Source: an uncultured Prevotellaceae bacterium
GTDB lineage: Bacteria; Bacteroidota; Bacteroidia; Bacteroidales; Bacteroidaceae
DNA: 64,000 nt
Direction of reading: 5' to 3'
Assembly: GCA_900318995.1 (NCBI GenBank)
Contig: ONMR01000005.1
Location: 1 to 64,000 of the forward strand
This document shows positions 53,656 to 63,109 of this stretch, piece after piece; the first letter of the stretch is position 1, and each line of letters opens with the position of its first letter. Under the pieces are notes generated by a model. The model did no database searches. It saw nothing but the letters and a program-made list of their open reading frames with translations, and was not told the DNA's origin. The translations under genes were made by a program, and so were the position numbers.

Positions 53656-54096
53656 ATGAAGAAGATAAGCCGGAAGGTAGTGCTAATACTGTTCACTTCG
53701 TTTTTAGGCATGTGTGCTACAGCAGTCTATGCTGACCGCATACAATATAGTTATGATGCTTCTGGCAACCGCACAAGTATGCAGGTCATATCGCTGCGCG
53801 GGACAGAAAGCAGTTCAGACAGTATCAATAACTCAAGGCGTCATAACCTTACAGATCATATCATAACCATTTATCCAAACCCAACTGAAGGGGAACTAAA
53901 GGTGGAGATAAGCAGTTTTGAAACCGTTGGGAAAGCATCGGTTGCTGTATATAGTAATATAGGTAACGTGGTATACTATAATGCTGAGCCCACAGCCATA
54001 AATGAAATAAGCCTATCTTCGTGTGCCGATGGCATGTATTTGTTGGTGATAATGATAGACGGAGAAACAAATGTTTGGAAAGTAATCAAGATCTAA
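53656..54096 (+). CDS. Small YD-peptide protein with T9SS type A sorting domain
   Basis: A 146-residue exported protein. After a signal peptide (to about residue 26, VYA) comes RIQYSYDASGNRTSMQV, an RHS/YD-repeat-like peptide, a short polar linker, and a C-terminal type IX sorting domain. The sorting domain shows TIYPNPTEGELKVEIS, a middle strand region, and the ending DGMYLLVIMIDGETNVWKVI, with the usual PNP and K-V-I-K pattern. The domain sends proteins through the outer membrane in Bacteroidota. It sits 10 bases before the giant RHS gene and may share its export route or act as a companion. Confidence 0.8.
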   Translation: MKKISRKVVLILFTSFLGMCATAVYADRIQYSYDASGNRTSMQVISLRGTESSSDSINNSRRHNLTDHIITIYPNPTEGELKVEISSFETVGKASVAVYSNIGNVVYYNAEPTAINEISLSSCADGMYLLVIMIDGETNVWKVIKI

Positions 54097-54106
54097 GAAG
54101 AGTTCT

Positions 54107-57100
54107 ATGAAAACACTACGTACAGCAATAGTATATGCATTCTGCCTATTGCCGTTAAAAGCTTACTCTCTGGAACCGGTAGGCGGCATGGGTGGTACAT
54201 TTGGCGTTTCAGCTACTGGCGGGGCTACTTATAGCATACCCATAGATGTCCCTCAAGGAGTGGGCGGCTTGCAGCCACAGCTCTCCATCGTCTATAACAG
54301 CCAGGCAGGCAACGGACTGTGCGGCTACGGAGCCAATATTTCAGGTCTCTCATCCATAACGCGAGGTCCCAAGGATATCTATCACGACGGTGCAGCGAAG
54401 GGCATGAGATACCTTGCCGATGACGCTCTCTATCTGGACGGTGTAAGGCTGATACTTTCATCAGGCACGGCAGGTCAGGACAGTGCCGTTTACAATCCTG
54501 AGTCTGACCCGTTCACGCGTGTCATAGCACATGGTACATGTACATCAACAACAAACAACACGTGGTATGAGGTCCAGAGCCGCGACGGCATGGTCTATAT
54601 GTACGGATATAATCCCGACCTTAATACTGACACACATTCAAGGCTGTCATACACCGATGTTTACGGGGCACAGAAAATACACTCATGGTATCTGAGCTAT
54701 GTCTCACAGCCCACTGGCAATTACATGACCTATGAATATGATATAATAAACCTTTGTGTCTACCCTTACAGGATTAGATATGGAAACAATTCTTATCAAA
54801 GCAACTCTCTGTCTAATACAATTGAGTTCACATATATTGAGGATCGGACAGATTCCATACCTGTCATTTTCGACGGCAAACGGGGAAGCATGAAAAGGAG
54901 ACTCCATTCCATCACAGGTATGACCGGTAGCAGCGTATACCGTACATATACACTAAACTACGACACTACAGGTGATGGCGTGGCTTGCAAGTTCTCACGC
55001 CTGACGAGCGTTACTGAAAAGAACGCGCAGAACCAGACTCTTCCGCCAACAACAGTCTATTGGTCGTATCTACCACCAATATCTTATACAGCCTCAGTAC
55101 TTACTGTTAATCAGCCGACAAATATCAACCCGTTTGTCTCATTCCCGTTTGCGGATCAATCGTATATGGCAGGAGACTTCAACGGAGACGGACGGTCAGA
55201 TATTGCCGGTATCGCATTGGTTGGAGAGCCGAATAACAATGGGGGTGAAGACTACTATACATATGTATACATGTATCACTCGACGTCTTCTCAATCGGGA
55301 ACATCACAATACATATCCGGGACTAATTATATATTACCGCCAAGTGTTGAATCAGGAAGGATAAAAGGTGGCGTTAACTCATTGTCGGTCATTGATGTAG
55401 ATGGTGACGAAATTAATGAACTTGTTATACCTTATTATGTACAGTCTGGATCGACTGCAGCCCTGGGATTATATGTGTTAGGGCAGAACTTTTCTGTTGG
55501 AGATGGCGGCGGTGCTACAAGTCTTTACAATACCGGTAAACCTCTTTTTACATCTGGAGATATTGACAATGACGGCAGAACGGATGTGGTATTCATGGAA
55601 AAGACTAAAAGGAACGGCAGCTATCCTTTATACTTATGGAAATACAACATAAACTATATCTCCGGTAGCAACGAATTGGAACATTCCTTGTTTGATATGG
55701 ATACAGAAACCTCTCTTTCTTTGAGTTCCGCACCTCAGCAAGTATACATATCGGACATGAATGGCAATGGTCTGAATGATCTTTTAGTAATATGTAATAG
55801 CGGCTATTCTATCTATTGGAACCAAGGAAACGGCATTTCAGCAAACTCTTATTCCGACACAAACAAAAGCATTGGTACTAGTCTTCAGGATGCGCATTCG
55901 CTGACTCCTGGCGATTATAATGGGGATGGACTGTTGGATTTCCTTTCGAACACTAAAGGCTCAAACAATTGGTTCTTTCTTCTTAATAATGGTAATGGGA
56001 CTTTCAATAAAACTACAGCACTTAACATGAGCGTCATTTCAGATCAAAGCTTCACAGATAAAGACAATGACAAACTAAGTGTTAATGTCTTTGATATGGA
56101 TAGTGACGGCAAGTCTGACGTAATCATAACCAAAGGGGTCTATAAGAGGAAATCAAACATTTGGGGACAGGAATGGGGAGAATTTGACTATGTCATAACC
56201 AAGTGGCTGAATTCAACTGGAGCCACGCTTGTGGAGAAACACTCGGCAACATCAGAACAATCAAGTGACATGTATTCAAGTAAATACATCACCGGTGATT
56301 TTGACGGTGACGGCCGCATGGAACTGGTCAACTACGGTTATGACTGCGTAGATGGCAACAACGCAAATACAGCCCCGGTATGGCGAATATATAAGAACAG
56401 TAACCTTACCGCGCAGAGCGGCAAGGTGACATCCGTAACGGGCGATTATGGTGCCACCACCAATATTACGTATTCCACACTCACGGACCAGACTGTCTAT
56501 ACCCGGGGTGGTAATGATCCGTATCCGGCACCCAAGTACAACATACCGCTCAACGTGGTCAGGCAGACTACACAAGATAATGGCGCGGCAGGTTCACTGA
56601 CTACGCTCTACACTTATGAGGGACTCAAGGCACACCTGCGGGGCAGAGGACTGCTGGGATTCAGCAGGATGGCGGCCAACTGCACCACCACAGGCGTGAT
56701 CTCTGAGAGCGGAGTCACTCAATGGGATACTGTATTCTATATACCCAAAGTAACATATTCAAAGACTACAATTGATGGTAGCGATGCGCAGACCACAACA
56801 ACTCTAACAATAGCAGACAAGGGACAAAGAAAATATTTTGCCTATCCTTCACAGACCGTTGAGACAGATATGGACGGCAACAGCGTAACCACCTCAAGAA
56901 GCTATGACACCACGTATTGCTACCCTACCGCCGTAACCACAAGCTATAGCGCAGTCATGTACCGTTCCGTCAGTTACGCGGATTATGTCCAGACCACAGC
57001 TGGCGTATATCTGCCCAGGACCATTACCACATCACAGAAACATGCTGATGACAATACGGTATTCACAATCATAGACACCTGTGTTTATGATCTTACAACG

Positions 57101-60100
57101 GGAGCAGTACTTAGGCGTGTTAAGAATGTGGGAACCTCCAAACCCCTAACCACGAGCTACACCTATGATTCATGGGGCAACCTGACCAGCCGGGTAAGCA
57201 CCGGCAGCGGCATAACCTCCTGCACCACATTGTATGAATATGATGCCTCACGCCGGTTTCCAGTCAGGGTGTACACCAACCCCGCATCATCCGTACAGAA
57301 GTACACCTATGACCTGTGGGGTAACGTGCTTTCTGAACAGGACAGCATAAACGCCACTGTACACAACACTACAACATACTCTTATGACAGTTGGGGCAAC
57401 CTTGTCGGCACCGTGAACCCCGACGGCACCTCCACCACCTATACCCGCGGCTGGAGCAGCGACGTAGCGCAGCGCTGGTTCGTGTTGGAGCAGGGAACCG
57501 CCACCCCATGGGTCAAGACCTGGTATGACAACCAGGGGCGTGAAGTGAAGACAGAGAGCATAGGCCCCAATGATGCTGACATTACAACAACCACCGTCTA
57601 TGACGCAAAGGGACAGGTTGAAGAACGTACCGAGACCAGCGGTGACCTTACGCTCACATACACCTACACGTATTACCCACGCGGCCGTATAGCCAGCGAG
57701 ACAGGTCCCGGTGGCCGTAGCGTAACTTACCAGTACGGCAACCGCAGTGTTACGGTCACCGAGAACGGCAACCGTACCACGTCCAAGACCTACGATGCAT
57801 GGGGTAACCTCAAGACCCTTACCGATCCGGTATCAGGCATCACCAACACATACTCCTCTACAGGAGGTATAAAACAAACCTCATCCGGCGGCGCAACCTG
57901 GACATTCGGATATGACAACCGCGGCAACCGGACCTCCATGACCGATCCTGACGCAGGCACCACCACCTATGTCTATGATGCACTTGGCCGTGAAACCCAA
58001 AGAACGGATGCCCGGGGTGTTGCATTTGTCACAACTTATGACTACCTTGGTCGCGTAATCCGGCGCAAGGCGGACTCAGAGACCGTAACCTATTCTTACG
58101 GCTCAGCCGGCAACGGCCAGCTCAGGCTGGCAAGTGAGAGCTATGACGGCTGGACCATGAGTTATACATATGACAACCTGGGCAGGGTTACAGGTGAGAC
58201 AATGAGCAACGGCATCATCACAAAGAGCAGGAGCTATACCTACGGGCCTGACGGTATGCTTGCCACAAGGACTCTTCCCGGTGGCAAGACATACTCGTAC
58301 TCGTATGACAACTACGGTAACCTGACCGGTGTGGATGCCGCATCCGGCGCACTCAGATGGGACCTTACCGGTTATACCGGCAAGCGCACCACATCCAGCA
58401 CCGTTCTCGGCAACTCCGCCTACTACACGTTCAATAAGGCCACCGTCCTTGACCAGTACGGTTACCTAGATTCTCTTATAACAGATAAGAACGGCATCCG
58501 CTATCAGTGCTATGACTACGGTTTCTCGCCCTTGACGGGCAATCTTACATGCCTGGACGCCAACTGGATGGATTACCCCCGTACGTTCCAGTATGATAGT
58601 GCCGACAGACTGATCAGGGTGCAGGAGAACAATCAGGACATCCTGTACATGACCTATGCCCAGAACGGCAACATACTGAGCAAGTCAGGCATAGGTTATT
58701 ATGAGTACGGCAGCACCCAGAAGCCCCATGCTGTGACCGCCGTAGACAATTTTGACGGCTGGATTGAGGATACCATACAGTACATATACTATAACTCATG
58801 GGGCAAGCTGGAAGACCTGTTCTCCGTCAGGGACGGCGATGTGTACCATTACTCCATAGAGTACGGTCCTGACCTTCAGCGCGTACGCAGCAGCCTATAC
58901 AAGAACAGCCAGCTGCTGTATTCAAAGTTGTACTGGGATGACTATGAGGAGAAGACCGTGGGCAACACCACCTACCTATACTGGTATGTGAACGGTTCCG
59001 ACGGTCTGGCCGGCATCATGCTGGGCAACGCCCAGAACAGCAATTTGTCCCGGAACCTTGTGGCCATAACCGACCATCTGGGCAGCATCATGGCGCTGAT
59101 GGACAATTATGACACTTATTATTCATGCAGCTACGATGCATGGGGCAACCGCACGATAGGCATGGAGAGTCCCTGGGGCATTGACCGTGGATTCTGCGGT
59201 CATGAGCACATAGATGAGATAGGCCTGATAAACATGAACGGCCGCATGTACGACCCCAAGCTGAGCCGTTTCCTCAGCCCGGACCCGTACGTGCAGGCAC
59301 CGACTGACCCGCAGAACTTCAACCGCTACTCCTACTGTTTGAACAATCCGCTCAAGTATACGGATCCGGATGGGGAGTTTGTATTTGCTCTTGTAGGGGC
59401 AATATTGTTTACAACCGGAATGACCAATGTTTTCATTCAAGCATCAAATGATAATATCAACTCGTTTGGAGATGCAGTAAACGCTTTTATAGGAGGTGTA
59501 TCAGCGGGTATATCAGAAGGAACAACTTTGGCTTTTGGCTTCGCAGAATTGTCAACTGGTTCTCCTTTGGGCGTATTGCTTGGTCATTGTATTAATTTTA
59601 GTAAAAGTCTTAACATGACTACTACGCTAGTAAATAGCGTATTGCATCCAGTCAAAGCAGCCCAGATTTTCCTTGGTCGTTATTATACAGATGAAAATGG
59701 TAATGCTTGGGATCAAGCTCTGCAAGGCTTGAGCCGCTTTATGTGGGAAGGACCTCAAACCTGGGCTGGATATAACTGGAGTCAGGCTCGTAGTATTTTG
59801 GGAGATGTTGACGAGGTTGACTATCTTGGAGGAGCTACATTCTGTATAAATGAAAATGGCTCTGGCGGTAGTGTGTCTTTGGGTAATTACATTAATGCTG
59901 ATATAAGCACAAGTTACCAAGGCATCATCACGAAACATCCGGTCTTAATGCATGAATATGGTCATACATTTGATAGCCGCAAATATGGCCCTGCCTATCT
60001 GTTTGAAATAGGCATTCCAAGTGCAATAAGTGCTAAAAATACAATAGTAATAAATAAACGTCAAACACATAGATGGTATTGGACAGAGCTTAGAGCAAAT

Positions 60101-60229
60101 CAAGCTGCAAAAGATTATTTTGGTAGGTATTATGGAGTTGATTGGTCGCAATATGAGAACTTTGTGGAGTCAAATCACTACTATCCTACTGATAAGCCTT
60201 TACCACAATTTTTGCGAGATGACTATTAA
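54107..60229 (+). CDS. Exported RHS-repeat protein with HEYGH toxin-like tail
   Basis: A 2040-residue polymorphic-toxin-like protein. In order: signal peptide (about 1-21); SpvB/TcaC-like start (GVSATGGATYSIPIDVPQGV); FG-GAP/VCBS-type Asp-rich repeats at about 350-755 (DFNGDGRSDI, DIDNDGRTDVVF, DYNGDGLLDF, DMDSDGKSDV); and YD/RHS repeats at about 1000-1660 (YTYDLWGNVLSEQDS, FGYDNRGNRTSMTDPD). The RHS core GRMYDPKLSRFLSPDPYVQ ends at KYTDPDGEF (about 1757). The last 283 residues form a variable, AT-rich tail with hydrophobic segments and the metallopeptidase-like motif HEYGH (1949-1953). In the known family the RHS cage encloses a C-terminal toxin. A lipoprotein gene follows 29 bases later. 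Confidence 0.9.
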   Translation: MKTLRTAIVYAFCLLPLKAYSLEPVGGMGGTFGVSATGGATYSIPIDVPQGVGGLQPQLSIVYNSQAGNGLCGYGANISGLSSITRGPKDIYHDGAAKGMRYLADDALYLDGVRLILSSGTAGQDSAVYNPESDPFTRVIAHGTCTSTTNNTWYEVQSRDGMVYMYGYNPDLNTDTHSRLSYTDVYGAQKIHSWYLSYVSQPTGNYMTYEYDIINLCVYPYRIRYGNNSYQSNSLSNTIEFTYIEDRTDSIPVIFDGKRGSMKRRLHSITGMTGSSVYRTYTLNYDTTGDGVACKFSRLTSVTEKNAQNQTLPPTTVYWSYLPPISYTASVLTVNQPTNINPFVSFPFADQSYMAGDFNGDGRSDIAGIALVGEPNNNGGEDYYTYVYMYHSTSSQSGTSQYISGTNYILPPSVESGRIKGGVNSLSVIDVDGDEINELVIPYYVQSGSTAALGLYVLGQNFSVGDGGGATSLYNTGKPLFTSGDIDNDGRTDVVFMEKTKRNGSYPLYLWKYNINYISGSNELEHSLFDMDTETSLSLSSAPQQVYISDMNGNGLNDLLVICNSGYSIYWNQGNGISANSYSDTNKSIGTSLQDAHSLTPGDYNGDGLLDFLSNTKGSNNWFFLLNNGNGTFNKTTALNMSVISDQSFTDKDNDKLSVNVFDMDSDGKSDVIITKGVYKRKSNIWGQEWGEFDYVITKWLNSTGATLVEKHSATSEQSSDMYSSKYITGDFDGDGRMELVNYGYDCVDGNNANTAPVWRIYKNSNLTAQSGKVTSVTGDYGATTNITYSTLTDQTVYTRGGNDPYPAPKYNIPLNVVRQTTQDNGAAGSLTTLYTYEGLKAHLRGRGLLGFSRMAANCTTTGVISESGVTQWDTVFYIPKVTYSKTTIDGSDAQTTTTLTIADKGQRKYFAYPSQTVETDMDGNSVTTSRSYDTTYCYPTAVTTSYSAVMYRSVSYADYVQTTAGVYLPRTITTSQKHADDNTVFTIIDTCVYDLTTGAVLRRVKNVGTSKPLTTSYTYDSWGNLTSRVSTGSGITSCTTLYEYDASRRFPVRVYTNPASSVQKYTYDLWGNVLSEQDSINATVHNTTTYSYDSWGNLVGTVNPDGTSTTYTRGWSSDVAQRWFVLEQGTATPWVKTWYDNQGREVKTESIGPNDADITTTTVYDAKGQVEERTETSGDLTLTYTYTYYPRGRIASETGPGGRSVTYQYGNRSVTVTENGNRTTSKTYDAWGNLKTLTDPVSGITNTYSSTGGIKQTSSGGATWTFGYDNRGNRTSMTDPDAGTTTYVYDALGRETQRTDARGVAFVTTYDYLGRVIRRKADSETVTYSYGSAGNGQLRLASESYDGWTMSYTYDNLGRVTGETMSNGIITKSRSYTYGPDGMLATRTLPGGKTYSYSYDNYGNLTGVDAASGALRWDLTGYTGKRTTSSTVLGNSAYYTFNKATVLDQYGYLDSLITDKNGIRYQCYDYGFSPLTGNLTCLDANWMDYPRTFQYDSADRLIRVQENNQDILYMTYAQNGNILSKSGIGYYEYGSTQKPHAVTAVDNFDGWIEDTIQYIYYNSWGKLEDLFSVRDGDVYHYSIEYGPDLQRVRSSLYKNSQLLYSKLYWDDYEEKTVGNTTYLYWYVNGSDGLAGIMLGNAQNSNLSRNLVAITDHLGSIMALMDNYDTYYSCSYDAWGNRTIGMESPWGIDRGFCGHEHIDEIGLINMNGRMYDPKLSRFLSPDPYVQAPTDPQNFNRYSYCLNNPLKYTDPDGEFVFALVGAILFTTGMTNVFIQASNDNINSFGDAVNAFIGGVSAGISEGTTLAFGFAELSTGSPLGVLLGHCINFSKSLNMTTTLVNSVLHPVKAAQIFLGRYYTDENGNAWDQALQGLSRFMWEGPQTWAGYNWSQARSILGDVDEVDYLGGATFCINENGSGGSVSLGNYINADISTSYQGIITKHPVLMHEYGHTFDSRKYGPAYLFEIGIPSAISAKNTIVINKRQTHRWYWTELRANQAAKDYFGRYYGVDWSQYENFVESNHYYPTDKPLPQFLRDDY

Positions 60230-60258
60230 GAATGGTATTACCAAAATCTTATAATAAA

Positions 60259-60699
60259 ATGAAGCCAAGAAATAATCTTCTGTTGCTACTCGTTTTCTTT
60301 CTGAATTCATGCCTTTTTCTAGATCTTTTAGGTCCAGAAAGTAGACATCAAATTATAAAAATAATAAATAACTCAGAGATAGAGATAGCATTTTATCCAT
60401 ATACTATTCTTCCTATTGGTGGTTTATATCCTGACACATTGTTACCTAAAGCAGATATCGGCCGCTATTGTTCAAAGATTGAACCAAAACATCAATGGGG
60501 GTGGAGTCCAGATTTAACTGATAAACAGATGAGGGAACAATTCGGTGAAGCGGATACATTAATCTTCTTTGTTTTTTCAGTTGAAACCCTGAATAAGTAT
60601 ACGTGGGAAGAAATACGTGAAGGTTACAAAATACTTAAACGTTATGATCTAAGCATACAAAACCTGGATAGTCTGAACTGGACAATAACATATCCTTGA
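60259..60699 (+). CDS. Small lipoprotein, candidate immunity protein
   Basis: A 146-residue predicted lipoprotein (MKPRNNLLLLLVFFLNSC). The mature part starts with IIKIINNSEIEIAFYPYTIL, then TLLPKADIGRYCSKIEPK and LIFFVFSVETLN, suggesting a small beta-rich domain. No known family was recognised with confidence. The ATG at 60259 is preferred to 60232 because it begins the signal. Its place 29 bases after the toxin-like tail, small size and AT-rich composition are typical of an immunity gene; this is positional inference. A lipidated immunity protein would suit a toxin acting in the periplasm or membrane. Confidence 0.6.
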   Translation: MKPRNNLLLLLVFFLNSCLFLDLLGPESRHQIIKIINNSEIEIAFYPYTILPIGGLYPDTLLPKADIGRYCSKIEPKHQWGWSPDLTDKQMREQFGEADTLIFFVFSVETLNKYTWEEIREGYKILKRYDLSIQNLDSLNWTITYP

Positions 60700-60782
60700 A
60701 CATATGAAACAATGACTCAAAAGGATAGTTTCCCTGTGACATGTGAATGATATCTAACAACAAATTAACTCTACATCGTCAA

Positions 60783-61703
60783 ATGAGAAAGATTATTTAT
60801 TTGTCAATTACAATGTTTGTGATGCCTTTGTTGGCCTCATGCTTTGAAGACAACTCAATCAAAAACAGTGAAAGTGATCTTGTTGGTGAATGGTATAATA
60901 ATTCCGACAATAGGAGCATTTTTTTTGAGGAAACGCTCACCATAAACGATGATAACACATTTGTACTCATGAATACACAATATGGATTAAATGGTAGTGA
61001 AAAGTATATGGCCGGTCAAACCGTATCCGAAGGTACTTATAAAGTGAAGGGAAACCGTCTTTCAATGAAAGTAGCAAAAGCTCAGCATAGAATGGGGGTA
61101 GGCCGTATTCCCGGAAAAATGGAAATATCAGAATGGATGGATGTAACTGATTATAGCCATGAAACAAAGACTGCGGAGATTAGTTTTTTCCAGAACAATT
61201 CAACATTGTTGATCAATAAACTATATGATCCGCATAATGATAGTGAAGGACTCAAATTCTTTATAAGAAAAGGAGCAGACCTTCCCTACAATAATTCGGA
61301 TTTGCAGGGAACTTGGTATTCTTTCCGTAAACGACCGGTTGATCCCGCTCCTCTAAAGGATAGTATAGAGTTGTTTGACGCAGTTGAAATAGTCATCAAT
61401 ATCAAAAACGATAGCATAGACCTGATATTTAATATGGATGGTGCGCGTTACATTGGTAAATATACGTATGATAACGGTGTTTTGTCAACTGAAGATACTT
61501 TGGCCTTATATACATCCTGGGTGGATGGAGTCAATAAGGCCAATTGGACAGATCCTTATTCTGCCCTATGGAGAGAATCCTATCAGGGAGATCCTTATAA
61601 TGTGACTTCGTTTTCTGATGGCTACACATTTGTATTTATCCCAATAGGAGAAACCGCTTATTTTAAATTGGGATATAATACCATTATATTCAAAAAACAA
61701 TGA
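60783..61703 (+). CDS. Lipoprotein with two lipocalin-like halves
   Basis: A 306-residue predicted lipoprotein (lipobox LLASC). Two similar beta-rich halves can be read: VGEWYNNSDNRSIFFEETLT...GTYKVKGNRLSM and LQGTWYSFRKRP...GKYTYDNGVLSTEDTL. Each half has a GxW start as in lipocalin-like/DUF domains of Bacteroidales. It starts 84 bases after the small lipoprotein. Function is unknown; AT-rich base use matches the accessory region. Confidence 0.65.
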   Translation: MRKIIYLSITMFVMPLLASCFEDNSIKNSESDLVGEWYNNSDNRSIFFEETLTINDDNTFVLMNTQYGLNGSEKYMAGQTVSEGTYKVKGNRLSMKVAKAQHRMGVGRIPGKMEISEWMDVTDYSHETKTAEISFFQNNSTLLINKLYDPHNDSEGLKFFIRKGADLPYNNSDLQGTWYSFRKRPVDPAPLKDSIELFDAVEIVINIKNDSIDLIFNMDGARYIGKYTYDNGVLSTEDTLALYTSWVDGVNKANWTDPYSALWRESYQGDPYNVTSFSDGYTFVFIPIGETAYFKLGYNTIIFKKQ

Positions 61704-61738
61704 TACAATTGATGACACAAAAGGATGGTTTTTCACGT

Positions 61739-63094
61739 ATGAAGAAAAATTGTTTGTTTGCATGTTTGCTCGGTCTGGTTGCCTTAAGTTCATGTAAAGA
61801 GGAGATAACGGAACCGTTATTGTTCGACGAGCCTGGAATAGATTTCGTCAAAGTTGAAAGGGAAGGTGTCAGAGGTATGGTCATATCATGTCAGATGCGC
61901 CCTACAAGAAAGATGTATGATAATCATTTCAGTTACTATGAATGCGGAATGGAGTACTCTACAGACAGCCTGTTCCGCAGATCAGTAAAAGTCAGTTTCG
62001 GCCATCCGGAAAGTGATGATTATGTGAAACATGCCCGCCTGTCAGATCTGTTTCCGGACTCAGTTTATTATCTCAAACCTATTTTGGTTAAAGCTGATCA
62101 TTTGTTGGCCATACGTTCGTATATTACGGACAATGGCGGTAACAGATATCTGGCAGATACGGATGATATAATTTGTTCCGGTAATGTTGTAACTGTAAAA
62201 ACTATACCATTTGATGTAGATGACCATGTAGCGGTTACGGTAACGAAGACGGCTCCGATGAGCATTTCGTACAGTATGGAGTTGACTGACGGAATAAGCA
62301 ATTGCACTTATTCCGTCTGGTTCTCTAATGACAGTTTATTCTCTGACGGAGTAAAGGTTATTGATTATAAACCTTATCAGCAACAAAATGAAACTGATTT
62401 AAAAACATTGAATGCTTCTACTAACTACTATATCCGGCCATGCGTAGGTTTTAAATCCAGAACAGACACAACGTTCTATTTTGGAAGTACAATCAAGGTG
62501 CAGACCGATGCTCTGCCTAAAAAGAACGGAATGGAGTATGTGGATTTAGGTCTTTCTGTAATGTGGGCATTCTGCAATGTTGACGCAGTTTCCCCGGAAG
62601 AGCCGGGAGGATACTACTGCTGGGGTGAGACCAAGGAGTTGACAGTTAACGGTGTAAGGGTTGAAACCATAGATTATGTGAACACTATTCTGACATATTC
62701 CAAATATAACTCCAGTGACGGAAAGAGAACACTTGATTCTGCCGATGACGTGGCATCCGTAAAATGGGGAGGCCCTTGGCATATACCGGATCAGCAGGAT
62801 ATATTGGATTTATGGGCAAACAGTGAACATTTCAAGCAGGTAACGATCAATGGAAAACAGGTACTGAAGGTTATCAGCAAGATTAACGGTAATTACATCT
62901 ATCTTCCTATTGCAGGGTTTTACGGAGCAGGTAGTTATTTTGATTGGCCCCAAGCATACATTTGGTCAAGAAACCTTAGTACTTTGAACAATGATTATGG
63001 CATTGCAAAATCGTTGCGTAGTGATTCATATGATGGATCGTACTATGATGCAAGAAGTGATTGCCTAAACGTTCGCCCCGTTTTCAAACCTTAG
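61739..63094 (+). CDS. Lipoprotein with FSMPD-type (TIGR02145-like) C-terminal domain
   Basis: A 451-residue predicted lipoprotein (lipobox ALSSC). Two fibronectin/Ig-like segments (about 25-255; for example YECGMEYSTDSLFRR and LNASTNYYIRPCVGFKSRTD) precede a C-terminal domain. That domain shows EYVDLGLSVMWAFCNVDA, YYCWGETKE, DVASVKWGGPWHIPDQQDIL, IYLPIAGFYGAGSYF and SDCLNVRPVF, the pattern of the Fibrobacter-type major paralogous domain. These domains are common in surface lipoproteins of Bacteroidota, with unknown ligand. The start at 61739 begins the signal; the upstream frame is not used. Confidence 0.75.
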   Translation: MKKNCLFACLLGLVALSSCKEEITEPLLFDEPGIDFVKVEREGVRGMVISCQMRPTRKMYDNHFSYYECGMEYSTDSLFRRSVKVSFGHPESDDYVKHARLSDLFPDSVYYLKPILVKADHLLAIRSYITDNGGNRYLADTDDIICSGNVVTVKTIPFDVDDHVAVTVTKTAPMSISYSMELTDGISNCTYSVWFSNDSLFSDGVKVIDYKPYQQQNETDLKTLNASTNYYIRPCVGFKSRTDTTFYFGSTIKVQTDALPKKNGMEYVDLGLSVMWAFCNVDAVSPEEPGGYYCWGETKELTVNGVRVETIDYVNTILTYSKYNSSDGKRTLDSADDVASVKWGGPWHIPDQQDILDLWANSEHFKQVTINGKQVLKVISKINGNYIYLPIAGFYGAGSYFDWPQAYIWSRNLSTLNNDYGIAKSLRSDSYDGSYYDARSDCLNVRPVFKP

Positions 63095-63109
63095 TTTTTT
63101 ATTGTATAT

